This document shows, piece by piece, positions 27,324 through 35,641 of a stretch of 64,000 nucleotides of DNA. This stretch comes from Planctomycetota bacterium. GTDB lineage: Bacteria; Planctomycetota; Planctomycetia; Pirellulales; Pirellulaceae. Positions within the stretch are counted from its first letter, which is position 1; the number at the start of each line of letters is the position of its first letter. Position numbers and translations under genes: made by a program. The notes under the pieces were generated by a model. That model was not told where the DNA came from. It did no database searches and saw nothing but the letters and a program-made list of their open reading frames with translations. The stretch spans positions 1 through 64,000 of the forward strand of contig JAPLNM010000029.1 of the NCBI GenBank assembly GCA_026692845.1. Reading direction: 5' to 3'.

Positions 27324-28952
27324 CTATGGCAATCGCTTGAGGTTCAACTCATAGAACCATAGGTCGTCGTTGGGTACATCCAACCGTATCGATTCGGAAT
27401 TCCCCTGAGCGTCGAAGACAAAATGGGCCGAGCCAGACTCGAACCATGCAAAGGTCTTGTGCCACCGGATGGCAAACGTGTCGTAATGCATCAACTCCAA
27501 ATCGGCTTTGAGCTCTGGATAAGCCAGCAGTTGCAATTGAAGCCTTCCGTCTTTCAACCCGACTTGCGCATCGCCGTACATCGCGCATCGAAACTTACCG
27601 ACGTAGCTTTCGAGCGGATGACTCGGCGCGTCCATCGATTTGACCGACAAGGTCGCTTTTCGGATCCGTTCGTCAAATGCTTGCCGACTGCCGCGGAATT
27701 GCTCCAACCCCTCCTTGGACCGATCCCCGGTAGGCACCTTCAAAAACCCATCGATCACTTGGTAGACGATCGCGTTGCCGATCGGGGTCATGCTGTTGGT
27801 CAATACCACGACCCCGAATCCGAGTTCAGGAATCATCAACTGCTCGGAATACATGCCATCGTATCCCCCGCCGTGTCCAACGAGTTTCACGCCGTGATAG
27901 TCCGCCAGCGACCAACCTAAACCGTAGGCGCGAAAATGGGTCGATGGGACCCGCTGCGAGCGGTTCATCGAAACAGGGATGATCGAATGCGGTTGCATGG
28001 TTTCATAGATCCGAGCATGGCTCACCAACGCGCGGCCTTGGGCATCCTTTCCCTGGCGCATTTGAAATTGCATCCAGCGAGCCATATCCGAGGCGCTCGA
28101 GAGGATTCCGCCTGCTGCAGCCATCGAATCCCAATTCATCCATTCGATCGGATTGGATCGATCCAGATAGGTCTTGTGCGGGGTCGCCACATTTTCAACT
28201 CCGCCGAGTTGCTTGACGGACCATTTCGAACCTTTCATTTCAAGAGGATCTAGCAGTCGGGATTGAATGAATTGACCCCAGGACATCCCGGAGACTGTTT
28301 CGATGACCTCGCCTGCAGCAAGGAACATCAAATTGGAATAACCGTAATTGGCGCGAAAAGGGAACTCCGGCTTTAGCACCACGGACCTCTGTAAAATTTC
28401 TTTGGGAGTGTAGGGGGTTCCCCACCAAAGCAAATCGCCGCTGAAGGTTCCCAGCCCACTTCGATGGCACAGAAGGTCCCGAACCCGTATGTCGTTGCTG
28501 GCTAAGGGATCCGAAAGACGGAACCAGGGCAAATGCTTTTGCACCGGGTCGTCCCACCCGAGTTTCCCTTCGTCGACCAAAATCGCCAATGCATCTGCGG
28601 TGAATGCTTTGGTGTTCGATGCGATTGCAAAAAGGGTTTGATCATCAACGCGTTGGGATTTTCCAAACTCACGGACCCCATAACCCTTGCTCAGCAAGAC
28701 CTTGTCCTGGGCCACAATCGCCACCGAGAGCCCAGGCACTTGCCAGATTTCTCGGGCTTGCTCGATCCATTGGTCCAAGGCCTCGATTTGCTCGTTCCCC
28801 AGTTCAAATCCTTGGGTTTCGATGGTTTTGCGGGTCACCCCTTGGGTATCCTGGGCGCAGCACCATTGGGAAGCATTGCTTGCAAGACAGCAAAGGAGCA
28901 CCAGAGCCAATTCGATCCGTTTTCGGATCGCGTGTGAGACATACTTTTTCAT
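27324..28952 (-). CDS. Serine beta-lactamase-fold hydrolase, secreted
   Basis: This protein of about 542 residues carries an N-terminal leader (LALVLLCCLASNASQWCCAQ) and the class C/esterase-type beta-lactamase fold. The catalytic S112-N-T-K115 box sits in FAIASNTKAFTAD; Y205-S-N is the YxN box; HGGGYDGMYSE is the third motif. The C-terminal third resembles the DUF3471-type beta-barrel often added to this family. Such enzymes are mainly esterases or peptidases (often D-amino-acid specific); antibiotic hydrolysis cannot be assumed. A GGGAG site supports the Met at 28952. It converges with glnS and is followed upstream by an SDR gene. Confidence 0.88.
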   Translation of the reverse strand: MKKYVSHAIRKRIELALVLLCCLASNASQWCCAQDTQGVTRKTIETQGFELGNEQIEALDQWIEQAREIWQVPGLSVAIVAQDKVLLSKGYGVREFGKSQRVDDQTLFAIASNTKAFTADALAILVDEGKLGWDDPVQKHLPWFRLSDPLASNDIRVRDLLCHRSGLGTFSGDLLWWGTPYTPKEILQRSVVLKPEFPFRANYGYSNLMFLAAGEVIETVSGMSWGQFIQSRLLDPLEMKGSKWSVKQLGGVENVATPHKTYLDRSNPIEWMNWDSMAAAGGILSSASDMARWMQFQMRQGKDAQGRALVSHARIYETMQPHSIIPVSMNRSQRVPSTHFRAYGLGWSLADYHGVKLVGHGGGYDGMYSEQLMIPELGFGVVVLTNSMTPIGNAIVYQVIDGFLKVPTGDRSKEGLEQFRGSRQAFDERIRKATLSVKSMDAPSHPLESYVGKFRCAMYGDAQVGLKDGRLQLQLLAYPELKADLELMHYDTFAIRWHKTFAWFESGSAHFVFDAQGNSESIRLDVPNDDLWFYELNLKRLP

Positions 28953-29000
28953 CATCGCTCCCACTATGGAATCGTCAGTATAAAGTCAAATTGCGAAGCG

Positions 29001-29873
29001 TTAAGGGCGCTTCATTTTCTTGCGAATAATACGGTCTACAAAACTGGGCCAAATCGCCATGAGCATCGCCAGCAAGCGGACTTTGCCCGGCACGATCAAT
29101 TCCCATCGGCGCTGCGCTGCGGCTTGGAGTATTTTCTGACTCAGCCCATCGGGGTCGAGTCGGCCGAGGGCAACCCCTCCGCCGGGGCGTTGGCTAACCG
29201 GATCGAGTCCACGCGATTGAACGATATCGGAATACCGATCTAGCGTATCATCACGCTGGATCGGCCCAGGGCAGACCAAAAGGAAATGCACACCGCTGGA
29301 ATCCGATTCGATTCGCCATTGACGATGCAGGCCCACCAACGCATGCTTGGACATCGAATAACCGCCCATGCCTGGCCCTGGTACTATCCCTGCTAGCGAG
29401 GCGATATTGACCACCACACCACGACTCTGACAAAGAGCCGGGAAACAAAACCGAGTCATCGCGTGGGTTGCAAGTACGTTCAGCTCGAATTGCTCGGTTA
29501 AATCCGCTGCGGTCAATTGCCCAAGTAGCCCACGGTCGGACTTACCGATGGCATTGATCAGCAGATCGCAGCCTTGGACAGCCAAGACAGCTCGCAAAGA
29601 TTCGCCGAATGCCGGCTTGCTTGCGATTTCGAAATCGACGAGCGATCCTTTACCGGCGGCCAATTGACGCACATCCAAAGAAACGACCGAAACGCTCTGC
29701 GCACCGGCCTCTAGACACTGCTCTCGAACGCTTGCCAAACGGTCAGGATCGCGGCCAATAATCACGACATTGGCAGATTGTTGGGAAAGGGCCAGAGCCA
29801 GCGCGCGGCCAAGACCGTTGGATCCTCCGCTTATGACGGCTGTTCGGTTTTTCCAAACTTGGCTCGATCCCAT
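29001..29873 (-). CDS. Short-chain dehydrogenase/reductase
   Basis: A NAD(P)-dependent enzyme of 290 residues. The nucleotide loop SGGSNGLGRA is a slightly altered TGxxxGxG, followed by NVVIIGRDPDRL and the NAG-like INAIGKS. Catalytic residues are the Ser in VNIASLAG, Tyr and Lys in YSMSK. A final hydrophobic and basic stretch (LLAMLMAIWPSFVDRIIRKKMKR) could be a membrane anchor, as in 3-ketodihydrosphingosine reductase-like SDRs; that relationship is a guess. Its start is 8 bp downstream of the stop of the PDZ gene. Substrate unknown. Confidence 0.85.
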   Translation of the reverse strand: MGSSQVWKNRTAVISGGSNGLGRALALALSQQSANVVIIGRDPDRLASVREQCLEAGAQSVSVVSLDVRQLAAGKGSLVDFEIASKPAFGESLRAVLAVQGCDLLINAIGKSDRGLLGQLTAADLTEQFELNVLATHAMTRFCFPALCQSRGVVVNIASLAGIVPGPGMGGYSMSKHALVGLHRQWRIESDSSGVHFLLVCPGPIQRDDTLDRYSDIVQSRGLDPVSQRPGGGVALGRLDPDGLSQKILQAAAQRRWELIVPGKVRLLAMLMAIWPSFVDRIIRKKMKRP

Positions 29874-29880
29874 GTGAGGC

Positions 29881-31056
29881 TTATCGAACCGTCCTTTGAC
29901 GCACCAAGTTCAAGAGGATCGGGATCCTCAATTCGGACGGTTGGGACAATCTGCCACGGAGCGATTGGATCTCGCTTTGCGTGGCTGAACGCGCAAAGAG
30001 GTTGCGGTAGATATCATTGATGTATAGATCCATGTTTCCACGGAAGCGGTCGGAGTACTCGGTACTTGCTAGGAAGGTCGCATAGATCTCGTCGAGCGAC
30101 TTGCCCCTGGCCAGTTCTCTTTGCCATACGGTGCTCTCCCGATCGGTCATCCGACGACCTGCGAGTTGCTCGTACCAAATCCCAATTTGGTCGATCGGGC
30201 GTATGTCGGGGTTAATCCCTCCGCCGGATCCTGAATTCGGACCTGGGACCAGTGTTACCGCGACCCTTGGTGATCCGTTGGCAAGGTTGATTGCCGATGG
30301 TGAATTCATTTGCAGGATTGGATAGCCACGCTGGACGACTTGAACGTCCAACGCATAGCGGTGATTGGGGCGTATTTGGGAAGGATCTAAGTCGACTTGG
30401 AAATCGATAGGCCACCTGCCGGTCAGTGGAACTTGGGTCTCCCCAAGCGACACGTTCTGCCATTGAGGATAAGTGGTATCGACGACGCGAGCCAGGAGCG
30501 TCATGCCTGATTGGGCTGGGGGGCGACTGGCGGTATTGGCGCTTCCGAAGACCGAAATACCAAGGCCGGGAGTGTTTCCGTTGAATTGCACGGGGATGTT
30601 GACCAAACGCCCGTCGCGGTGATTGCGGACGAGCAACACGACTCGGCCCTGGGCATCGACGCGTCTTTCGAGTTCCTCGGAGATATCATAGGTCCGGCCG
30701 CTGATGATTCCAACTTGGTAGCCACCGACGGCGATGATGATATCTTGGGCTTCGATTCCCGATTGCTGGGCCACCGAGCCAGGATTCACGTTGGTCACGA
30801 GCACGCCGGTGTCGCTGTTTCTCGAGTAGATCCCCAAGCGAAAGTTGGTGGGAGGACGCTGGCTAGGGGGCAAGTACCTGCCTTGTGCCATGCTTCCTGC
30901 GTCGCTGCCGTCGAGGAACGGATCGTTGATGGAGCCATCGCGATCTCGGTCCCCTTGAGCCCATAACTTCGATTCGCTGCAAGCAGCCAAAACCAACACA
31001 GTCCAAAGCAAGCTCAAAACGCAACGGCAATCAAAGTAGCAACGCAGTCTAGTCAT
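29881..31056 (-). CDS. Secreted PDZ protein with YbaY-like domain
   Basis: This 391-residue protein has a leader ending near AACSESKLWAQ (a lipobox-like Cys is present). Residues 65-150 form a PDZ domain (LGIYSRNSDTGVLVTNVNPGSVAQQSGIEAQDIIIAVGG). Residues of roughly 185-270 resemble the YbaY/YscW beta-barrel (LLARVVDTTYPQWQNVSLGETQVPL, DPSQIRPNHRYALDVQV). The C-terminal 110 residues are helical and look like a DUF4214-type tail (YEQLAGRRMTDREST, FLASTEYSDRFRGN). Function unknown; scaffolding or chaperoning at the envelope is inference. A Met at 31152 would add an unlikely leader. It ends 7 bp before the SDR start. Confidence 0.78.
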   Translation of the reverse strand: MTRLRCYFDCRCVLSLLWTVLVLAACSESKLWAQGDRDRDGSINDPFLDGSDAGSMAQGRYLPPSQRPPTNFRLGIYSRNSDTGVLVTNVNPGSVAQQSGIEAQDIIIAVGGYQVGIISGRTYDISEELERRVDAQGRVVLLVRNHRDGRLVNIPVQFNGNTPGLGISVFGSANTASRPPAQSGMTLLARVVDTTYPQWQNVSLGETQVPLTGRWPIDFQVDLDPSQIRPNHRYALDVQVVQRGYPILQMNSPSAINLANGSPRVAVTLVPGPNSGSGGGINPDIRPIDQIGIWYEQLAGRRMTDRESTVWQRELARGKSLDEIYATFLASTEYSDRFRGNMDLYINDIYRNLFARSATQSEIQSLRGRLSQPSELRIPILLNLVRQRTVR

Positions 31057-31108
31057 GTTGGCCTTTCGTATCACACTTATGCTTAGGATTGCGGCAATCG
31101 CCGTCAGC

Positions 31109-32173
31109 TTACTTGAGCGTTTCCCAGCCGAGCCGCTCTTGTTGCACGGCAATATCGGATCGATCCAAGGGAATAAATCCGTCCTTGATGAGCGTCTCTT
31201 GTCCGGCTCGGCTCAGGATAAATCGAGCCCACTCCTCGACGACTGGCGCAAGCTTTCCATCGTCATCTAAGGCGACAACCACGTTGAGCTTGCGCAGTAG
31301 GGGGTAGCCCCTATCGACCGCTTGGCTGCTCTTTGGCGAGACGATGCGTTGACCCTCGATCCCGATCGCAAGGGATCGGACCGATTCTGGTAGCGCTCGG
31401 TTTGCACTGACGATGGCGATGGCCTCTGGCGTGGCAGCAACGGTATCGACGATATCGGGTTGATTCCCCTTTTCGACCGTGATTGCCTTCGGACGATCCC
31501 TGAGATTCAAAAAACGGTCGGCTACCGATCGCAAACCATGGGAAGGAACGATCAGAACATGCACGAGCGGTTTATCGCCCAAGGGCCCATCGATGCCTAG
31601 GTCCGCCCATTTTTCGACAGGTTTATCGTTCGACAGACTCATCGGTGAGTTCGTTTGGGGGTTCCAGGCCAAGGCGCGAAGCGGATTGTCTTTATTGACG
31701 ATGATCGACAGAACGTCGTATCCGACATCGATCGCAATAAGTTTCTTTTTGACGTCCTGGCTCCATTGCTTGAGCTCCTGTGGACTTACCTCTCGGCTGA
31801 GCAGGCCGACGGTGGCCGAAGCCCCCGAAAACTTCTTGAACGACTCCTCGGAGCCTTGGCAGTCGATTTTGGTCGAAACCTCGGGATGAATTTTCGCGAA
31901 GTCTTCGGCCCACATCGTCGCGAGCGATTGCATGAGCGTTGAGCCGACGAATTCGATCTGCCCTGCGATCGGTTTTTCAGGCGCATAGGCCGAAGCCTCC
32001 GAGAGCGCATCGACGCTCAAAAGGATCGCCTCGGACTTGCTGGATTGGGTGGCTTGTGGGCCCCCTGAGGTGGTATCCTGGCACAGGGCGTTGGTCGCCG
32101 ATCCGATAGCGAATGCTAAAAAGAGGAACACCCCTGCGAGGCTTCGGCTAGTTTTTTCTGGAACGGGTCTCAA
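31109..32173 (-). CDS. Periplasmic phosphate-binding-like (PstS family) protein
   Basis: This 354-residue protein has a leader (LAGVFLFLAFAIGSATNALCQ) and the start of the PBP-like domain used by PstS: IEFVGSTLMQSLATMWAEDFAKIHPEV, then KIDCQGSEESFKKF, which carries the Ser/Gly positions that ring phosphate in relatives. Later segments (KAITVEKGNQPDIVDTVAATPEAIA, RGYPLLRKLNVVVALDDDG) fit the second lobe. No pst permease or ATPase genes are nearby, so it may be an orphan binding protein or a signalling sensor. The ligand could also be another oxyanion. Upstream is a 115-bp gap from the GT-C-like gene. Confidence 0.75.
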   Translation of the reverse strand: MRPVPEKTSRSLAGVFLFLAFAIGSATNALCQDTTSGGPQATQSSKSEAILLSVDALSEASAYAPEKPIAGQIEFVGSTLMQSLATMWAEDFAKIHPEVSTKIDCQGSEESFKKFSGASATVGLLSREVSPQELKQWSQDVKKKLIAIDVGYDVLSIIVNKDNPLRALAWNPQTNSPMSLSNDKPVEKWADLGIDGPLGDKPLVHVLIVPSHGLRSVADRFLNLRDRPKAITVEKGNQPDIVDTVAATPEAIAIVSANRALPESVRSLAIGIEGQRIVSPKSSQAVDRGYPLLRKLNVVVALDDDGKLAPVVEEWARFILSRAGQETLIKDGFIPLDRSDIAVQQERLGWETLK

Positions 32174-32288
32174 TGGTGGGTTTCCTTGTCAGTCGAAATC
32201 GAAAGCTTGAGTTCCCGCTATCATCTACGATTTGGCAACTCATGACAACCGTATCGGATCAGCCGCCCGGCCTTCTTACCAAACCGGT

Positions 32289-34085
32289 TCATTGATAACG
32301 ATCCGGGAAAAGCCACATCAAGACGCGATACGGCCAGGGATGGGACCATGGGTTTGCCCAAGGAATCACCGCCGAGACGATCCCCAAGACGATGGCAAGA
32401 TAGACTAGCCCTCGGAAAAAAGGTTTCGATGCGCATCGATCCACCGCAGGAATCGCTAACCAGATCCAACCTGGGATGATCCAAAATAGCCAGCGAAATC
32501 CGCTCGCAACCCCACCGTAATTTCGGTCCTCAATCTCCCGCGAAGCATAGAAGACCAAACAAGCCAGAGTCACGCTCAGCAGCGCTGCGGCTACCCCTCG
32601 CTCGCTGAGCACCCAAGCTCGAATTCCCCCGGGTCGATGGGTATCGGGGCCATTGGTATCAAGCGACTCGGTTCGATACCCCGAGAAGCGCCTCAGGGCA
32701 TCGCTCCCTTGTACGAGCCAAATCACCGAGCCAACGAGCATCCAAAGCCAAATCGGGGTCAGTGAAAAAATCCCATGATGACCAACCAAAAAATGGACTA
32801 CATACTTCCATCGATCCGACTCACCCAAATCAACCCCTTTTTTGCTTCCTGGCAACCAATACGATTTGGGATAATCGTACCAATCGTCCCACTCGTAGAT
32901 TGTCCACGTTCCCTTGGTCGGTGGATCCCTCAATGGAGGATCCGAGACGGCCAAGGCGAGGCGGTAGGAAGTCGATTCGTCGAGGATTTGGTAGACCCCC
33001 TCGAGGCGAGCTGGGATGACCCGAGCTTGATCGGTAAGCATCGCATGGGTGCTCTGCGTTTGCGCGCGAATGCTCTCGATCCAACGTTCCTGCTCGGGCA
33101 ATTCCCTAATCGCCTTGAGATCCGCTTTCCGCTCGACGGCCTGCTTGAAGCTCGATAGATCCAGGTCCACCCTCGCGATGCTGGTCCCCAAACCGCGATG
33201 CGAGTAGGGAGGCCGCCAATCGCCGTGCGCCCAAAGGTTCGTCAGGAGAAACGCCACCGCGATCGATGCGGAACCCAAGCCGAATCCGATAAGCATCCGT
33301 TTGGGATCTGCGATAAAGACGATCGCCCCGATGGCCGCAGCCCAGGCCAAGGCGGGCAATTCACAAGCCACGCACAGGGCCGTCGCAATACCGAGGCTTA
33401 GCCAAGTATTCCATGGAGCCGAGGTTCGACTCTGTGCGGCTCTAAGGATCTGCCAAGCCAGGGCGAGGCTGATCGAAAAGAATATTGCACCATGCAGATG
33501 GTTGTTGAGCGTCACGACAAAGGTCGTCAGAAAAGTACCCCAGATCGCAAGGGATAGAACGACCGTGCGCGTCCAAGCGCGTGGCACATGGGACTCCAAC
33601 CAAAGATGCAACCAGCACCACCACAGCGCCAGTGGGATCAAGTTCGCAAGGATCAACACGATCCGGCCGATCAAGTAAGGGTCTTCGGTCAGAGACTTTC
33701 CTCGAATCGCATTGGTGGCCATCATCACCGGTTTGGTCACTGCCGCGAGCATGAGTGTCAGCAACGGAGGCTTGCTCGAATAACTATGCTCCAGGCCGTC
33801 GGAACCGCGGTGACGGACCATGTCGATGGTATTCCAGAGCTTGGACTTTCCCTTCGCATCGAGAATTTCAACGATCGAGTCGATTTCCCATCGCCCCTCT
33901 TGGGTCAGCGCTGCGATCGCACTCCATCGCGATCGATCGTTGGCACTTAGGAACGGAACCTCGTTGTTCACTGCAGTAATGCCGAGGATTCGAGCGGCTT
34001 GGACGGCGATGGCCAAGGTGATCATCCACCAGCCGATCGTGCGTGTCGAGATACTCGGGGAACCATTTTCAAAGTCTTGGGTCAT
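32289..34085 (-). CDS. Multi-pass membrane protein, GT-C glycosyltransferase-like
   Basis: About 598 residues from the Met at 34085, with twelve or so membrane helices. A large extracytoplasmic loop with acidic residues follows the first helix (NNEVPFLSANDRSRWSAI, GRWEID), and SYSSKPPLLTLMLAAV lies before later helices. This is the layout of polyprenyl-phosphate-sugar dependent GT-C enzymes, but no family motif can be shown. It lies 65 bp after a GT2 gene typical for making lipid-linked sugars, in a probable vanZ-GT2-GT-C operon. Transfer of that sugar to a surface glycan or protein is inference. A longer frame to 34151 overlaps the GT2 stop. Confidence 0.65.
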   Translation of the reverse strand: MTQDFENGSPSISTRTIGWWMITLAIAVQAARILGITAVNNEVPFLSANDRSRWSAIAALTQEGRWEIDSIVEILDAKGKSKLWNTIDMVRHRGSDGLEHSYSSKPPLLTLMLAAVTKPVMMATNAIRGKSLTEDPYLIGRIVLILANLIPLALWWCWLHLWLESHVPRAWTRTVVLSLAIWGTFLTTFVVTLNNHLHGAIFFSISLALAWQILRAAQSRTSAPWNTWLSLGIATALCVACELPALAWAAAIGAIVFIADPKRMLIGFGLGSASIAVAFLLTNLWAHGDWRPPYSHRGLGTSIARVDLDLSSFKQAVERKADLKAIRELPEQERWIESIRAQTQSTHAMLTDQARVIPARLEGVYQILDESTSYRLALAVSDPPLRDPPTKGTWTIYEWDDWYDYPKSYWLPGSKKGVDLGESDRWKYVVHFLVGHHGIFSLTPIWLWMLVGSVIWLVQGSDALRRFSGYRTESLDTNGPDTHRPGGIRAWVLSERGVAAALLSVTLACLVFYASREIEDRNYGGVASGFRWLFWIIPGWIWLAIPAVDRCASKPFFRGLVYLAIVLGIVSAVIPWANPWSHPWPYRVLMWLFPDRYQ

Positions 34086-34150
34086 GATCAGGAGCCTGTG
34101 GAATTCAACGCATCGTTGTTTGCGATTCAGATCGGTTATCAGCACATGCA

Positions 34151-35107
34151 TCAGCTAGGGGGATCGACCCGCGCGGCGATCGAGTAAACGCGGCGGCCGG
34201 GTTGGGCATTGGCCACGAGCAGTTCGGCGATCAAGCCGGTGGCAAACGCTTGGATCCCCACAACGATCAATAAGATCGAGACAAAAAAACTGGCTCGCTC
34301 ATGCAAGTGCAATGGGTTTTGATAACCTGCCAGACGGGTCCAAACCCAGCCGCAAATCAGCAGGGCCAGCAGAAGGAATCCGACGAAGAAAAGCGCTCCG
34401 CCGACCCCGCCGAGCAAATGCTGCGGACGATACCGAAATCGGGTTAGGAACACGACCGTCGCAAGGTCGAGAAAACCCTTCGGAATTCGCGACCAACCGT
34501 ATTTGGAAGTGCCAAACTCGCGAGGATGATGCTCAACGGTGATTTCCGCGACTCGGAACCCTCTGGCTGCAGCCAGTACAGGAACGAATCGATGCATTTC
34601 CCCGTACAAGTCGATCTCGTCGAGCACCTCTCGGCGGTAGGCTTTAAACCCGCAGTTGAAATCGTGTAGGGGGATTTTGGAGAAGTACCTTAGAATGGCA
34701 TTGAAGACCAGCGAGGGCCAACGTTTGTGCCAAGGATCAAAGCGATGTTGTTTCCAGCCGCTTACGACGTCGTAGCCTTCCTCGAGCTTACCGAGCATCC
34801 TGGGGATCTCCTTGGGATCATCCTGCAAATCCGCATCCATGGTGATGATGATTTTGCCGGTAGCTTCCGAGAAACCCGCAGCCAACGCAGCAGCTTTTCC
34901 GAAATTCCTTCGGAAGCATAAAGCGCGTATCGAGCCACGCGATTCGGCCAACTTCTCGATGGCCTTCCACGACCCATCGGTCGAACCGTCGTCAATGAGC
35001 ACAATCTCACACAGATTCCCATCGCTAGCCGCGTCGATGCGGCGTACTAGTTCGCAAAGCGTCTCTTGCTCGTTGAGCAAAGGGATCACTACGGAAATCG
35101 AATTCAT
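34151..35107 (-). CDS. Glycosyltransferase family 2, polyprenyl-phosphate type
   Basis: This 318-residue protein has an N-terminal GT-A catalytic domain (SVVIPLLNEQETL, VLIDDGSTDGSW, FRRNFGKAAALAAGF, ITMDADLQDDP with the DxD site, DFNCGFKAYRREVLD) and two C-terminal membrane helices (LGGVGGALFFVGFLLLALLICGWVW; FVSILLIVVGIQAFATGLIAELL). This is the dolichol-phosphate mannose/undecaprenyl-phosphate glycosyltransferase layout (GtrB/ArnC-like). It likely loads a sugar onto a polyprenyl phosphate at the inner face of the membrane. Its start overlaps the vanZ-like stop by 4 bp, showing translational coupling. The sugar is unknown. Confidence 0.9.
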   Translation of the reverse strand: MNSISVVIPLLNEQETLCELVRRIDAASDGNLCEIVLIDDGSTDGSWKAIEKLAESRGSIRALCFRRNFGKAAALAAGFSEATGKIIITMDADLQDDPKEIPRMLGKLEEGYDVVSGWKQHRFDPWHKRWPSLVFNAILRYFSKIPLHDFNCGFKAYRREVLDEIDLYGEMHRFVPVLAAARGFRVAEITVEHHPREFGTSKYGWSRIPKGFLDLATVVFLTRFRYRPQHLLGGVGGALFFVGFLLLALLICGWVWTRLAGYQNPLHLHERASFFVSILLIVVGIQAFATGLIAELLVANAQPGRRVYSIAARVDPPS

Positions 35108-35508
35108 TGCAACTCCTCGATTCGCAATACCCTCGCCAGGAGTCGGCGGACCCCCTCGAAAAGCAACATCCCCATGACTAGTCCGAGTCCATCGACGGCC
35201 AGATCCATAAGATCATAATACCTGCCGACCAAGGGTTGCGTTAGCTCATCGAACCAACCATAGAGCAACCCAAAGACAAAGGTGGGGATAACGTAGGCGT
35301 ACCAACCATAAGATCGAACGCGAAGTTGCACTGCCAAACTCAAAAGGAACCCCAAGACCAAGAACGCCGACGTGTGCAGCAGTTTGTCCCCAGCCAATTC
35401 CAAGGTCCTCGGAATACAATGCTTAGGCAAATGGGTCATGATGAACATGAAAACGAGATAAGAAAAAGCGACGAAGGTTGTAAGGTTCTTTGCCATGTTC
35501 CTTGCCAT
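35104..35508 (-). CDS. VanZ-like membrane protein
   Basis: This 134-residue protein has four hydrophobic helices. It carries the VanZ signature order: MTHLPKHCIP, DKLLHTSAFLVLGFLLSL (the conserved DKxxH), and LYGWFDELTQPLVGRYYDLMDLAVDGLG, which holds the DE and Asp-rich turns of the family. VanZ proteins affect teicoplanin sensitivity in some bacteria, but most are of unknown role. It begins the unit vanZ-GT2-membrane GT; the stop overlaps the GT2 start by 4 bp. A second Met at 35493 is an alternative. Confidence 0.83.
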   Translation of the reverse strand: MARNMAKNLTTFVAFSYLVFMFIMTHLPKHCIPRTLELAGDKLLHTSAFLVLGFLLSLAVQLRVRSYGWYAYVIPTFVFGLLYGWFDELTQPLVGRYYDLMDLAVDGLGLVMGMLLFEGVRRLLARVLRIEELQ

Positions 35509-35580
35509 GATCTGTTCCGTTTCAAGCCAGTACTCGATGAGGGTGCTGATAACTTGGCGTGAGCATCTGGGCGTGGAAAG

Positions 35581-35606
35581 CAAAAAGCCTCGCCGAAAGC
35601 GAGGCT
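35581..35606 (-). terminator. Rho-independent terminator of the DUF1598 gene
   Basis: AGCCTCGC (35586-35593) pairs with GCGAGGCT (35599-35606), loop CGAAA. On the minus strand the stem is followed by TTTTTG. It is 35 bp past the stop at 35642 and separates the gene from the vanZ operon. Confidence 0.85.
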
Positions 35607-35641
35607 ATTTGACTTGAGCTTATTGTAGCGAACTATCGGAA

